Source: Rhynochetos jubatus (taxonomy: Eukaryota; Chordata; Aves; Eurypygiformes; Rhynochetidae). Taken from it: a DNA stretch of 64,000 bases. Where the stretch lies: positions 37,725,165-37,789,164 of the forward strand of contig CM050690.1 in assembly GCA_027574665.1 (NCBI GenBank), written 5' to 3'. The translations under genes were made by a program, and so were the position numbers. Shown piece after piece: positions 12,705 to 26,100 of this stretch (positions are counted from its first letter, which is position 1; each line of letters opens with the position of its first letter). The notes beneath the pieces were generated by a model. It saw nothing but the letters and a program-made list of their open reading frames with translations. It was not told the DNA's origin and ran no database searches.

Positions 12705-13509
12705 CTGTGGAAAAATAGGATGTTTCAAAAGTCAGGTGTAATTATGGTCACATACCGACTACTTCACTATGTAACACAGCCATACCTATATATTCCTATT
12801 AATCTATTTATTGTTTCACTGTAACGGCCTTACTATGTTCACATAGAGGAACTATTAAATAGAAGAGCAATACAAAATATGTATTATATAATTGGTCAGA
12901 ATATTTACTTGAAATTGTACCATTTGACGTTCATCTTCACTTTTTATCAGTAAAAGAAAATCCACATGTTTAGCTGTTGCCTTAAGAAATCTGAGTAAAA
13001 TATGTAAGGGCAAATGAGAAAAGTATTTCTAGAATGGGATAATTATATTAATAAAATAAGTACATTTATATTGAACTTGAAAGCAATTGAGTCATTTAGT
13101 CACCTGTCTCTAATACTGTAAGTTTTAAGACTGAGAAAAAGGTTCAAAAAGCTGCCACTGAGACGATTTCTTCCACTTGGGGACAAATAGGTGAAAAAAA
13201 TGGAAAGCACTTGGCTTTGGATAAATGAACTTCCTAGTAATAATTTGGCTTCATTTCAGAGCTTAAATTCTTTAGCAATAACTCACACATAGATGACTTC
13301 TGTTTGGCTGGTCTGAAACAATCATAAATATCACAGTCTTTCATTTTGCATCATATAAGTAATGAAGCCATTTCAAAGAGCTACTCAGTTGCCAGACAAC
13401 TGGTGCTACATTTTGACCTCACAAATTATTCAACACTTTGGTATATACTACTTTAAAAAACCATTTTTTTCAGGAATGACATTATTTGATTATTTTTCCA
13501 GGTACTTAC
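12705..13509 (-). other. PRUNE2: PRUNE2 intron upstream of the giant exon
   Basis: This 805-base, phase-0 intron has donor GTAAGT at 13509 and acceptor tttttccacag at 12705. It is A/T-rich. No repeat, RNA gene or extra exon was recognised in it. Confidence 0.9.
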
Positions 13510-13668
13510 TTGATTGCCTAGCTCTAAGTTTTCCGAGTATACTGCTATTTGTCGTTTTGTTTCCTTCTCATCTGACAAAGAGTTGACCAAAATTACAAGT
13601 ACATCAAATCCATATTTATCTATAAATGCTTTCAGATCACCAGCGAGACTCCTGTGTAAGGCACAGTC
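13510..13668 (-). CDS. PRUNE2: PRUNE2 exon (human exon 7 equivalent), DHHA2 domain
   Basis: This 159-base (53-codon) exon has its acceptor at accatatttcag (AG at 13670-13669) and its donor at AATCAA then GTAAGT (GT at 13509-13508). Both ends are phase 0. It reads DCALHRSLAGDLKAFIDKYG, FDVLVILVNSLSDEKE and QIAVYSENLELGNQ, the DLKAF.DKYGFDVL and RQIAVYSENLEL blocks of PRUNE2 DHHA2. It joins directly to ICCELEEC at the start of the giant exon. In PRUNE1 the DHHA2 domain completes the active-site cleft of a short-chain polyphosphatase; PRUNE2 is generally viewed as having a diverged activity. No stop or frameshift is present. Confidence 0.96.
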
Positions 13669-16600
13669 CTGAAATATGGTAAGAAATTAAAAGAAATGTC
13701 AGCATCTTTTCCTTGTTCTTTCCGTCCAAACCTGTGGTGAAAATAGCCAAAACCACATTAATACGCATGAGGGTCTGTAGCCGGCAACAGAATTCCGTTC
13801 CATGTCAAAACAGTTGTGGGCTTAAAAAAAATCAAGAACCGGTCTCACAGTAATTTCCAAAGAATGCTAAAATACTCAATGTAGGTTTTTCATTCTTGAA
13901 TCTGCTGCTGAAACAGGATTCTTACTTTTTCCTGCTATTCACTTTTGCAAGGTTGCTTAAAAGTATTGGGCCACTGCTATTTCTGCAATAAAAACCGGTT
14001 TTTGTTAGAAAAATCTTTTATTAAATTTGTGATGTCAATATTTCATTTAAAATAATAGATGTTAAAATAATAGTACTGACGTGCAAAATTAGGCACTCAA
14101 AAGCAAATTGTATTTTCTAACTGAATTTTACAGCCCTTCATATGTGTCTATTATGATGTCACATAATTGTATACCATTTTACCATGGATTATTCCTTTAG
14201 ATCCCTTTATTTCTGTTCTTTGAATTCTGTGCAAGTCTTCAAAACAGTAACCCTCCAGAATAAGGACAGAGTAAGTCAAACTTCTGGTTTTTTCTTCTGT
14301 TCTCTTTTATTTTCCCCTTTATGTTTCTGCTATTTGTATTAGACATATTTTTTGTCATAATCTAGCTAATAGTTCTTTGGATGCTGCCAAGCTACACTGG
14401 CCCTGAATAAAGAGCAGTTCATCACAAACACAACACAACTGTATATGCAGACTGGCGTGTTACTCCCCTGCATCTGTCTCCTATCCAATAAACTACTGTT
14501 TTGGTTACATAAATACAAATACTATTTATTAATCTACTAACATTTTCCCACAAAATGTGTCTCCCATCCTGTAAGTTAAACTTACAACCAAAAAATCTGT
14601 TTGCCAAATGCTTTGGAAGTAGATTCTTTTCCAAGATTAGAGATTAACTTCCACTTTGATGTTCGCATAGCACCTAAAAATGAGTTCCATGTGAAATTCA
14701 CGCAGGTTAGTGCACAAACAAAAGTCAGCTGTCAGGTTACTGGTGGACATTCAGATATGAAATCTGAACAGGGCATTAGGGTGAGGAACTACATCAAATA
14801 AGGCTTGAACCTCCAAACCAGTAACATTTTAGCAAAGGCTCAAGTATTGGGTATATTTGAAAAATACGTGCTTAGACATGGAAAAGTTACTTCAGTTATC
14901 TCATTCCTAACTACAGTTGGAATAATTAATATCTATTTGAATAAAAAAATTGAACTAGAGCAGATTCAAAACCATCTGAAAATCCCTGACAACTCCTTAT
15001 TGCAGTTATGCACTCACCGCCAATTCAATAAGATCGTGAGGTCACAGGGAAGGACGTGGACCAATCAAGGATCTAGAATGCAATGTGGCTTATGGCTGTA
15101 CGTAAGGTAAATAAATAATATTTTTTAAAAATGTCCGGCCTTCAAACCTCATGATGCTTTATCTCTGTATTGCTTGTATCTACCAAAAATGCAAGGAATT
15201 AGAAGTTTTCTGCTAAAATCACGTGACTGAACTGGCAGCCTCACAAAAGGGATACTGACTGAGATAGTATCTGCCATCATCTCAACCCACACTTGGCACT
15301 CAAAGTGTTAGGTTGAGTGCCAAAAAACCCCATTTTCTGCAAATTTTTAAGGGAGGAACCTCTTAACCTGTCTGTGCAGCAACACAGAACTCCCCTGTCA
15401 CAACCATGGCCAACTGCAGAGTCAGTATGTGCATGCAAGGCAATCAGACGTATATTTCCAGGATTTAAGACCAAGGAGCACTAGGGCATCATAGCAAGAC
15501 TATGAATGGAACAGGAGATACAACATTCACATGCAGGCAGCTATCGGCTGGCAGGAATGGTTACCACAGCGAGGGTGTGGCACCAAATGCCACACAATGA
15601 AAGGTCAGTTCTACCAGTCAGAGCAGGAACTAACGAGGTAAATGGCCATGATAACCCTGAAGGTCCTAGATCTGAATTTGCCTTGTGCCGTGTTTTTTCG
15701 CAAACTTCTGTCACAGGGTCAAAAGCAACACTGAGGAATTGATACAGCAGCACGTGATGCTGTGAGCAGGGAAGTTGCCATGTATGTTTCCCTGGTGGAG
15801 CAATTGGACTGGAAAGCTTCACACTGGGCCACGTTAATATAAACAACAACGGATCGTTACTAACTATGTTATTACCTATGTTATCCAGCTACTTGAGGTT
15901 CTTTCCATTTCTTCCATGCTCCCAAACTCACTATTATTGAGAGTGTGTATTTTTTTCCTTCTTGAGGTTCTCTGCATGATGGTGACTGAGAGGAGCACAA
16001 AGATTAACTATGAGCAGGCGACCTGTCCCTGTGTAAACTGCAGGAGGAGATCAGTTACGTACTACATTTTTTCTCTGTGCTTCACATCCAGCTTGGTGTC
16101 TGGGCTGTGTTGTGCCACACGCATTCCTTGGGCACAGAATAAACATGGCCAGCTAAGCTAATTATACAAGAGAAGCTTGCAGGCAGCATCCACTTGGTAC
16201 TAGCAATTATGTCACCTGGGCGTCTTTGCCTTTATCTAAAACTACAGCAACAAGTTCTCATATGAGCATCCTTTCTGTTTGACAGTATAAATGAGCAATG
16301 GAGATATTTCCTTATAAGAAAATCCTGTAATATCTAAAATCAACAAAAGGTGTAAATCTTTTCTATGAACAGGGTGTCTCCAGCATGCTGTGCATGGATT
16401 GAAGGCTTAGTCAATGCTACACCCTGCAGGGTTCCCACAACCTAAAGGGATGTAGGATTATCTACACTCACTGTTATCTCCTTACAATGTTAGCTCTAAT
16501 AAACAGCATTTTAAAAGATACCTCACAGAGTTTGCATGCTTTTCTTTCTGGGATCATAATGGACCAGCGCTGCGTGGTGCGAAACACTCTAAACTGATGA

Positions 16601-16741
16601 CAGACTGCTCAGAGCAACATGAGAATAGGTTTAGGTGTGCCAGCACCATACACCACATTGAGAGAAAACATCTTTAAAGAAAACATGCAAAGTATTTATT
16701 TGAGAATTTAAAAGTGCAAGAGGGCAAGAGATATTTTACAG
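13669..16741. other. intron stretch without recognised features
   Basis: This is A/T-rich intronic sequence. The part from about 15400 to 16170 is somewhat richer in G/C and has several open frames of 65 to 100 codons on both strands, none of which I can assign. It may be an old, unrecognisable retroelement. CTTGAGGTTCT occurs twice near 15890 and 15961. No RNA gene was seen. Confidence 0.5.
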
Positions 16742-16959
16742 TGTGCTGGGTTCAGTGTGCTGGTATCCAGTCAACAATAATACTGAGCAAGTCATAAAGG
16801 CATGTCAGAATACCACCCAAGTCAAGCAAAATGATGCTGATCACACCCCATTTCTTACTTTACCCCACAGTCTGTCAACAAGAAAACTTTCAGACAAAAC
16901 AGTCATTACTCAGCAAAGCCATCAAACCCAAGACCCTATTCATTCTGTAGCATGAGGAA

Positions 16960-17160
16960 TAGTGCACATTAAAAATATGCTGGGAAAAACAGCCTGGGTT
17001 ATTCCCGCCTCGGGCAAAGGCAAACCCATCCGTGGAATTGCTCTCGCCCAAGGACATGGGTGCACTTGGTGGATAACCTGAGGAGATGGGGAAGTCTGCT
17101 GTGTGCCTCAAGGAGACTTGATTGTGGGTGAAAATAGCCTGTGAATTAAATTGCACAATG
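16960..17160 (+). pseudogene. ERV-L integrase C-terminal fragment, copy 1
   Basis: The translation contains GKGKPIRGIALAQG, CCVPQGDLIVGENS and IKLHNE, colinear with the integrase C-terminal part of the copy at 51 kb (GKGKPIHGIAFAQG, CVPQGDLILGENS, IKLHDE). At least two in-frame stops interrupt it (after the WWIT and ENSL words). It is a decayed fragment with no catalytic residues. Confidence 0.8.
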
Positions 17161-17522
17161 AACATTAATTGCTGTATATAATCCTTGTTCTGAGTTTTGT
17201 GTTACAGGAATCGCTATGGCAGAAGTCACCTGAACAAGCCTTGCAAGTGCAGCAGTGACCTGATGTGAGATGGTTTTGATCCCCAGTGATTCCACATGAC
17301 ACTCCACCTTTCCTGTCCTGAGTGAACTACCACAATGGGTGGAGCCCAAAGTCATGGACTAAATTAACTTAATGGATATTTTGCAAAGATGGTACATAGA
17401 CGAAGGGAATGATATTCTGTGTAGGATGGGATGGGAAAGGTACAGTGAGTTAATAAGAATGTGTTGAATAGTGTGGGACTTGTTTAGCATGATGTAAATG
17501 GTATGAAATAAGGGGTGGAGAA

Positions 17523-18256
17523 TGTGCTGGGTTTAGTCAGGGGAGAGATAATTTTCTTCACAGTAGCTAGCATGAGGTGGTTTTGGATTTGCCCTGAGAA
17601 AGTACTGATAAGGTGTTTTTTCAGTTGGTGCTAAGAAGTACTTGCACTAGTTCAAGGCCTTTTCAGCATCTGATACTGCACCTGTGTTCCCAACTTTCTC
17701 ATTACAAGCAATGTGTGCGGAGGACGCAGTTCAGAGAGCCAACCCAAACTGACCAAAGGGGTATTTCATTCCGTAGCACAACATGCTCAGTACTTAAGCG
17801 AGGGAGTGGGATGGGGGCAGGGGTGGCATAGCTTGCATATTAGCTCCTTTGTTAGCTCCCTTGTTTGCTTGTTCATTAGTGAGTTGGCGGGTCAGTTAGC
17901 TTTGCCACTCCTGCTGCCGCTCATGAGGCTCGCTCGTAATCTGCTGCGATTGCTCTCGGACTCTGGCTATGGGGCTCTGGCTCTGACTCTAGCTATTTGG
18001 AACTTGGCTGTATATTGGTTGGCAGGTGGTGAGCAACTGTATCATACGTTTTATTTTCATTACATGTCATTAGTAGTATCATTAATAAGATTATTGTCAC
18101 TATAATATCCATGTATATTCAATTATTATATAGTTCTTATCTCAATCCACGAGATTCCTTGTTGTTTCCTCTGATACTCCTCCTCCACTGGAGTAGGGGG
18201 GCACATGAGTGGCTGGTGTGGTACTTGATTGTTAGCAGAGGTTAAACCACAACACA
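17523..18256 (+). repeat. 3' LTR of ERV-L-like copy 1
   Basis: This LTR of about 734 bases begins TGTGCTGGGTTTAG directly after a purine-rich tract (near 17508-17522) and ends in AAACCACAACACA. Its end aligns with the LTR at 53683-54281 through the shared ATAGTTCTTATCTCAA word and a GAGTGG...GGTACTT block. It is longer than that LTR (599 bases), so the two probably belong to different subfamilies or carry indels. CR1 sequence begins at the next base. Confidence 0.75.
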
Positions 18257-19668
18257 GTGGAATGGACATTAGCAAATGTGGTGGCCATCTACCGGAAGAG
18301 TCAGGAGGATCCAGGGAACTACAGGCCTGTCAGTCTGACCTCAGTGCCAGGTAAGGTTATGGAGCAGATCGTCTAGAGAACCATCACACAGCATGTACAG
18401 GACAACCAGGCGATCAGTCCCAGTCAGCATGGGTTTGTGAAAGGTAGGCCCTCCTTGACAAACCTGATCTCTTTCTGTGACAAGGTGACCTGCTTAGTGG
18501 ATGACAGAAAGGATGTGGGTGTTGTCTACCTGGACTTTAGTAAAGCCTTTGACACCATTTCCCACACCATTCTCCTGGAGAAACTGGCTGCTCATGGCTT
18601 GGATGGGTATACGCTATGCTGCGTTAAAACCTGGCTGGATGGCCAGGCCCCAAGAGTTGTGGTGAATGAAGTTAAATCCCATTGGCAGACAGTCACAAGT
18701 GGTGTTCCCCAGTGCTCAGTACTGGGGCCAGTTCTCTTTAACATCTTTATCAATTACCTGGATGAGGGGATTGAAGGCACCCTCATACAACACAGTCAGG
18801 CGGGAGTGTTGATCTGCCTGAGGGTAGGAAGGCTCTGCAGAGGGATCTGGACAGTCTGGATTGAGTTGGCCAAGGCCAACTGTATGAGGTTTAACAAGGC
18901 CAAGTGCCAGGTCTTACACTTGGGTCACAACAACCTCCTGCAACACTACAGGCTTGGGGACGAGTGGCTGGAAAGCTGCCTGGGAGAAAAGGACCAGGGG
19001 GTGTTGGTTGACAGCCGGATGAATATGAGCCAGCAGTGTGCCCATAGGTGGCTAAGAAGGCCAATAGCATCCTAGCCTGTATAAGAAATAGTATGGCCAG
19101 CAAACCTAAGGCAGTGATTATCGCCCTATACTGGGCACTGGTGAGGTTGCACCTCGCATCCTGGGTTCAGTGTTGGGCCCCTCACTACAAGAAAGACACT
19201 GAGGTGCTGGATCGTGTCCAGAGAAGGGCAAAGGAGCTGGGAAAGGGTCTGGAGCACAAGCGCTCTGAGGAGCGGTTGAGGGAGCTAGCATTGTTTAGGC
19301 TGGAGAAGAGGAGGCTGAGGCTTATAACTCTTTACAACTACCTGAAAGGAGGTTTCTGCGAGGTGGGTGTTGGTCTCTTCTCTCAAGTTACAAGCGATAA
19401 GACAAGAGGAAATGACCTCAAGTTGTGCCAGGGGAGGTTCAGATTGGATATAAGGAAAAACTTCTTCATCAAAAGGATGATCAGGCACTGGAACGGGCTG
19501 CCCAGGGAAGTGGTGGAGTCACCATCCCTGGAGGTAATTAAGAGATGAGTTGAGGTAGTGCTTAGGGACATGGTTTAGGGTAGACTTGGCAGTGCTAGCA
19601 TGACAGCTGGACTCAATGATCTCAAAGGTCTTTTCCAACCAAAACAATTCTATGATTCTATGATTCTA
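18257..19668 (+). mobile_element. CR1 LINE, 5'-truncated, with reverse-transcriptase remnant
   Basis: This is a chicken-repeat-1 family retrotransposon on the plus strand. It starts inside ORF2 (WTLANVVAIYRKSQEDPGNY type), continues through HGFVKGRPSLTNLISFCD, VVYLDFSKAFDTISH and VTSGVPQCSVLGPVLFNIF, and on to the [24 protein letters not shown] and [17 protein letters not shown] segments of the CR1 C-terminus. It ends in the typical AATTCTATGATTCTATGATTCT tail. The FADD catalytic box expected near 18790-18830 is lost, and the frame switches between 18437-19075 and 19048-19548, so it is inactive. The left edge abuts the LTR of the ERV-L copy. Confidence 0.93.
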
Positions 19669-22288
19669 AGTGCATCGATAAATGAAACAGAAGGCAAACA
19701 AACCTTGTTAAAAGAATAGGTCAAAGAGTATATTTGCTGGAAAATGCTGTTGACTAAGCTATTGAATAAACGCAAGATCAGATTACAAGTCTTACAGTAA
19801 CATGACTCAACCTCATCAGGTTTTTGGTCGACTGGTCTATTAATGAAAACATAAAATCAATCATTAATTTTTAAAAAAAGCAAATATATTTTATTAATGT
19901 GAATATTATTAATTTCCGTAATCACTTTTTCTTGAACTTAATTTAATACCATCCCTCCCCCAAATCATCCATAGAGTTTATTCCTTCAAACTAGTACCAA
20001 ACAACACAATTCAGATACTCCCTTCACAAGCATTCAGACATTCAAATAAATAATGACAGTTGCAAACAAGAAACTCTCATAAATTACCAAAGACCATATA
20101 TTGAAAGACTTGGTAGACATATGGACTCTTCCACAAATTTGCTAACCTAAGTAAACAACCAGAATGTTGCATGTATTGTAAATGCTAACAGAAAATAAAA
20201 CATTTCCTTCAGAAATTAAAAAATGCTAATAATTTCAACAGTTGAGCTGCTACATCCCAAATTAATTACAAGCACTGTAAAATATGATGTTGATGAATTA
20301 GTATAGTAGGAAATACACTACAAGGCTGTACAGCCAAACCATGACAAAGGTCAGTCAGGTATTCATTCTTACACTATTTTTCCTTACTTCATTAGCATGT
20401 TCTGGCTTAAATATTAATTAATATTTGCATAGTGTACAACAGGTAAACAGCATATGTAAACATCATTAATTGTCATAATGTCCTCAAAGTAATCTATAAC
20501 AAAAGTGGACTGTAAGTATACTTGAAATGTAATATACTTGAAATAAATAGAATGTAGCAATAAATATAATTTGCAAATGCTGTTAACTGTGCAAATGAAT
20601 ATTTAACAGCAATATGTATATTGGAGAAATCTAACGTCTTAGCATTTGTTATAAAATTGTGCATTTGTTTTGTTTAATACATATAAATAGTTTATACAAT
20701 GCTGCAACATAACAATATGGTTAACATTCCGAAATGACAAATACTATCCAGGTAAACAGAATAAGAAAGGTTACGAAATCCTGTTGAAGGATTTCTGAAT
20801 GTGACCTGTTCAGTTATTATGTATGTCTGTTGAGAAATACCATTTCACGTGAGCTGTATATGGTTGTGAAACTTCTTTCTCTGAAACTTGATTTTCTTAC
20901 AGGAATCTCTTTTTTTAACCAAAGAGTTTACATGACTACAAACACGGATGATCCTTTAGAAGAAGCAAAATCTCCAAGAAATATCCACAGAGAATTTGGA
21001 ACTTCTCTGACTACAGCAAGACTTTCTGATTCATGAAGCCAACAGCCAATTACCAAAGTGATCACTGTAAATGTACACACACTTCTGATTCTTCCAAGCT
21101 AACTGTGTCAATATTAACCTGACCAAATTAAGAACAAACTGTCTCTTTTGTTCTTCACACTCCTCACATGGAGAGCACAATATGGCTTTTGTCAGAGGTG
21201 CTCCATCATTTTGGCTCAAGGAAACTGTCAGTACAGTTTGGGATTCGTTATTCATGGGCAGATACCCTGATGGGTCTAATGAAGCCTTTCTGCTGACAAC
21301 TCATTTGCTAAAAATACCCAACCATCACAAAATATAAATGAGGAATATCACAGTATCCCATTACAATTTTCACAACCAAGGCAATTATCACAATACAGAA
21401 GTCGATACATTCTGCCTCACACTCTATTCTCTTATTATTTTATGGTCACTACTTCTGCATTTCGGTTTATTTCTATGTGATCACTGCTAAAACTTTATGA
21501 CATACTTAAATTGCAGTATAATAGGGTAAACACCAATGTTATTGCACACATGCAGAGCTAACAGTCTGTGTGCCATTTGTTGTAAATCCAGCTAATTACC
21601 AGAAGCACCCCCATCCTTAAAAAAAAAAAAAAAAAAAATGAAAGAGAAAGAAAAAATCAAAAAAGCAGAAAGAGACTCATTATTTTACAAAAGTTTCAGG
21701 TAAAGTCTCTAAAAATGGGAAAAAAAACCCAAATCACCAGTATAAACAGTACAGTGTTAATAAGACTCTAGAATCACAAACGAGTATATTCACTGTATGA
21801 CCTGGTTTTTGTGCCAACATCACTGGTGAAAATGCCCTGTACAAAATTCACCCTCTTTTCGGTAAGGAAAGATTGCATTTTTCTGTTGTGTATTTCTAGC
21901 TACCAAATAGCAGGTCTGCTGAACCGATACGTATCAGTCTTCTGAAAAGAACAAAAACAGCAACTGATTCTGTTTTTTCTGTCCTGCTGTCTAAAGTTTC
22001 CAAAGAGAAGTAAGTATTAGGTCCTGAACGGGAGAGCGGGAGAATGGGCATCTGAGAGATTGTGCTACCCTGCCCTACAGAGAACCCAGTCACACCTGAT
22101 GATTAACCTTAGGCATCCCGAGCTTAACTTGGAAGGAAATTTAAACAGGAAGGTGTCTCCTGTTGTGAAACACTGTATACAGAACACAGTGGGCAGTGTC
22201 TGTTCAGCACTGATCTCACTCCCCTTACTAGAGGTAATGGCTGTGGTTGTACAGTCTGTTATTTCGTTAAATGAGGATGAGTTGGGTT
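19669..22288. other. intron stretch without genes
   Basis: This is A/T-rich intronic sequence. A run of 20 A lies at 21619-21638, followed by an A-rich tract to about 21680. No exon, RNA gene or recognisable transposon was seen. Confidence 0.6.
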
Positions 22289-23195
22289 TGTGTGGTGGGG
22301 TTTTGGTAGCGGGGGTGGCTCCTGTGAGAAGATGCTGGAAGCTTCCATGGCTCCAAGTCAGACCAACCGCTGGCCACGCTTGAGCCAGTTAGTGCCACTG
22401 TGATTAACGTATTTAAGTGGGGAAAACAGAACCTGCAGTGGAAGAGAAAACAGGGAGAGAGGAGTAAGATGTGACAGAGACAGCCAGGCAGACCCCCAGG
22501 TCAGTGAGGAAAGGCGGGAGGAGGTGGCCGGAGCAGAGGTTCCCCTCAGCCCGTGGTGAGAGGGCAGGCTGTGCCCCTGCAGCCATGAAGGGTCACAGGG
22601 GAGCAGAGACCCCCCTGCAGCCCGGGGAGGACCCCATGCCGGAGCAGAGGGATATGCCTTAAGAAGCCTGTGACTCCGTGTGAAATCCACGCTGGAGCAG
22701 GCTGCTCCTGAAGGACTGCACCCCGCCGGGGCGTCAGAGTTCATGGAGGACTGTCTCCCGTGGGAGGGACCCCACGCTGGAGCAGGGGCAGACTGTGAGC
22801 ATCCTGCCCTGAGGAGGAAGAAGCAGCAGAGACGGCATGTGATGGACTGACCTCAGCCCCCATTCCCTGTCCCCCTGCGCTGCTAGCAGGGAGGAGGTAG
22901 AGAAACAGGGAGCAAAGCTGAGCCCAGGAAGAAGGGAGGGGTGGGGGGAAGGTGTTTTTAAGATCTGCGTTTATCTCTCATTGTCCTACTCTGATATGAT
23001 AGGTAAGAAATTGAATCCATTTCCCCCAACCAAGTCTGTTTTGCCCATGACCATGACAGGTGAGTGATCCCTCCCTGTCCTTGTCTGGACCCATGAGCCT
23101 TTCCTGCTATTTTCCCCTCCCATTCCCTCCAAGGGATGAGGAGTGACTGAGCGGTCGTGTAGTGCTGAGTTGCCAGCTGGGAGAAAACCACAACA
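22289..23195 (+). mobile_element. Solo LTR of an avian endogenous retrovirus
   Basis: This G/C-rich block of about 907 bases sits in A/T-rich intron. It starts near TGTGTGGTGGGGTTTTGG and ends TGCCAGCTGGGAGAAAACCACAACA, the terminal pattern of the LTRs of the two ERV-L copies here. It contains repeated CCGGAGCAGAGG/CTGGAGCAGG words and no coding domain. No internal retroviral sequence flanks it, so it looks like a solo LTR left by recombination. Exact ends and target duplication are uncertain. It is antisense to PRUNE2. Confidence 0.65.
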
Positions 23196-26100
23196 GAATA
23201 AATTAAAAAAAAAAATAAAACAAAGAAGGATACATCAATAATAAAATTAGTTAGCATGCTTTGTTCAGTAAAAGAGTATTTAGCCAGTTTCACACTAGAA
23301 ACAGTGCCTCTTCTACAGACTGGTACATTTTGTGATAGTGTGTTTAAACCATGAATCATTCTTTATGAACTGACATTACAGGTAAACAAGTTTTACTTGC
23401 ACTTCATATAAGCACAAATTCTCCATATTCAATTTCAGGCTTGTTCATTTTAATCTGTGTTGAACTAGAACTTATAATGATGTTCATGTTTTATACGTAT
23501 TTAGCACAGCACACAATTTCCAGGAAGTTCTGGAAAGTCTCAATTCAGTCATAAAATCAAAAAAAAAAATAGCTGCACAGGTAAACAGCCGAACTTCAGT
23601 TCCATTATTCCACATTTTCAGAGCTAGCTGAGACAGCTTTGAATTTAGCAGCTGAGCTACAGGATCTCCATATATCTTAAGAGGCATTACGATATCCACG
23701 TAACAGAAGGCTATCACAATGGTCCATTTGGCTTAGAACATTCTTCCTCCAGCTGGAATACCTGCCTTCACCGGCCACCACTCCCACCCACCTGAAGAAA
23801 CACAAATTCTTATCCATAAGCAAGGCAGCTTCCCCTGACTACTGAGGTGTGCAATCAACTGCCCGAAATAACAACAGTCAAAAACGCTCCCTGGTGTCTG
23901 TGGGGTCTGTGCACATACACTCAAAGAATGTAATAGATCAGAAGGGCTGGAGGTGAAGTTCTGTTAAGGCACTGCTGCTGCTGCATGAGATACACATTAG
24001 GCCTGTAGCCTAAAAACATAAACAAACATAGATAATGGTGTGCATACTCTCATGATGTTCACTGGAACGACATGATAGTATTAGATGGCCGTGACCACAG
24101 AATCTAGAAGAAAAAAGGTTTCTCAGCAGCACGGGACTCAAAGAAGGGATGTACATCATCCAGTATAGTGAGATAAAGGTGAATGTGCTTATTTATCTCC
24201 ATCTTGAAGGGAAGCAATTCAAAGCACTTGCAATTTCTCTCATTGTTAATGGATGTTTTCTGTAATAAGAAAACAGTGACTGAAAAAACGGACACATTTC
24301 AGCATTTTCGGCAGTTGAAGGATAAGTAGTTTGGACAAAATACAGCAAAACATGAAGAGAAGTTTTTCAATTTTAAAGGCTTAAGTGCCACCTCTTAGTT
24401 TTTTTCTGTGTGCCTTTAAAACTCTGCTTCTGTAAAATAATTAAAGGGACAAAGTAGAAAACTTGCAATCCTAGCAGCCTGACTTGCAAGTAGGGAACTA
24501 CAGGGAAATGTACTTGCGATGTGTTAAAATACTCCCTCCAGGCCATTTTAAAGGCAGAAGTAAATACGTATGTGTTTTTCTGGAGCAAACTGCATGGAAA
24601 GGAAAGTCTGTTAGATTCAAATCACAGGTATGAGTATCCAAAGCTAAAAGTAAAGGAAACAAGGCACCTGCTTATGCACCACATTGATAAGCAAATGTCA
24701 CCCATACAAAATATGCACAAAATATGCACAAAATGGAAGGGAAAAATCTCCATACTAAAGTACCTTTATAGTATATAGAATCTAATACATTATTTATCTT
24801 GGAAACATAGAGAAAAAACCCCACAATTTTTCTGTCCTACTCATCAGTAAGCCATGTGGACATAGCATATGATACACTTTTTAATTTTACTTTATATTCT
24901 GCTTTCTGATCCTAGGTTAAGGACTTTCATCTAATTTTTCCATAGCTTGTAAATCAATTAAAAAATATTCAAGAAGACACTACCTACCACTTCAGTTACA
25001 AGGTTCATTTAATCACGTACAAATTTGATTTCACTGTTGACTGATTAGCAAGTGATAACAAGCAAAAGGCTGACTTGCCAGCATGATGAACTAAAACATA
25101 AGAAACATCACAACCATATATTTATTGACCAGAAGCTGTCTATTTTAGCCAGCTAAGTCTCAGGTGTAAGTTTATATGTAATAATTCATACCTTACAAAA
25201 TAATTCCCATGCAAACATGGTAACGCAAAAACACATTTCTGGCTGTCAAGAAAATTTCTGGCAAAATTAATCAACCATTCATCCATTCAGGCTCTTTGCA
25301 TACCCTTTTGTCAAAGAGGGAATACTAAAAGATTTCTTTCCTCTTCCACGCACTCATTGCAATGGTTTGTAGAATCCATCAAGCCCGAGTTGATTTATTG
25401 AACTGTCTCTTGGCTCAGCAGTATAACTATAGCAAATGAACTGGTAACTTCTCAAAAAACAGCAGTGATTCAACAATATCTGGTTTATTTAATTCCTTCT
25501 GACTTCAGATTAGCAATTTCTTAAAGGCACTGACTTGCATTCATTAGAAGTTCTATCTGCAGTTTTATGCTGGCACGTTGTGTTTCCTTTCCTTTTTTTT
25601 TTTTTTTTTTTTTTTGACATTTGACAAAGGCGTTTTTGATTTAACAACTGATGGTAGAATCTGCCTAAATCTTCACATCTTCACGCTAGCTAGTATGCTC
25701 CTATTGCTAGTAAATACAGCTTTCAAATTTAAATACAATACTGCCATGAACTTGTATGTGAGCCCTCTTATTAATTATGCTATGAATACTGAAAAATAAT
25801 TACCCACTAAAAGTCCCCACCTATTTCTTTAATTATATAGTCAACTTTGCATGCATATCCAACTATTTTGTATTTATCTAATCCCATCACTCGTAATGAG
25901 AATTGTTATAAAAAGTAGTTAAGGCACAAAAAACAGACACATGCCAAGTCATTTGAAACACTGTTTAAACATGGATTTTATCACTAAGCATCGTCCGTTG
26001 AACCCCGTGGAGCACATTTATCACTCACCAGCTTTGCATTTTTCTTCATAAAGATATATGACCTTTGCCTATTAGATTTCATTAGCAGGGCACCATACAA

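Larger units (their letters stand above)
16742..18256 (+). mobile_element. ERV-L-like provirus remnant, copy 1 (integrase tail plus 3' LTR)
   Basis: From about 16960 the plus strand shows the end of an ERV-L integrase with several stops, a short non-coding stretch, a purine-rich tract and a 3' LTR. It is colinear with the better-preserved copy at 51044-54281. A TGTGCTGG word at 16742 resembles the LTR start and may be all that is left of a 5' LTR, but that is weak. Sequence from 16755 to 16960 is unassigned. There is no envelope gene, gag or polymerase body. The element is old and inactive, and antisense to PRUNE2. I could not settle a target duplication; only an ACAG match is seen around the putative ends. 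Confidence 0.75.

Noticed and set aside
12705..12728. Met at 12728 as the start of the giant open frame
   Set aside because: The codons before ICCELEEC are intronic. The acceptor tttttccacag ends at 12705, and the preceding exon joins in phase.
15400..16170. Possible gene or retroelement between 15.4 and 16.2 kb
   Set aside because: Several open frames on both strands, but no domain, LTR end or CR1 word could be recognised, so it is left as unassigned intron.
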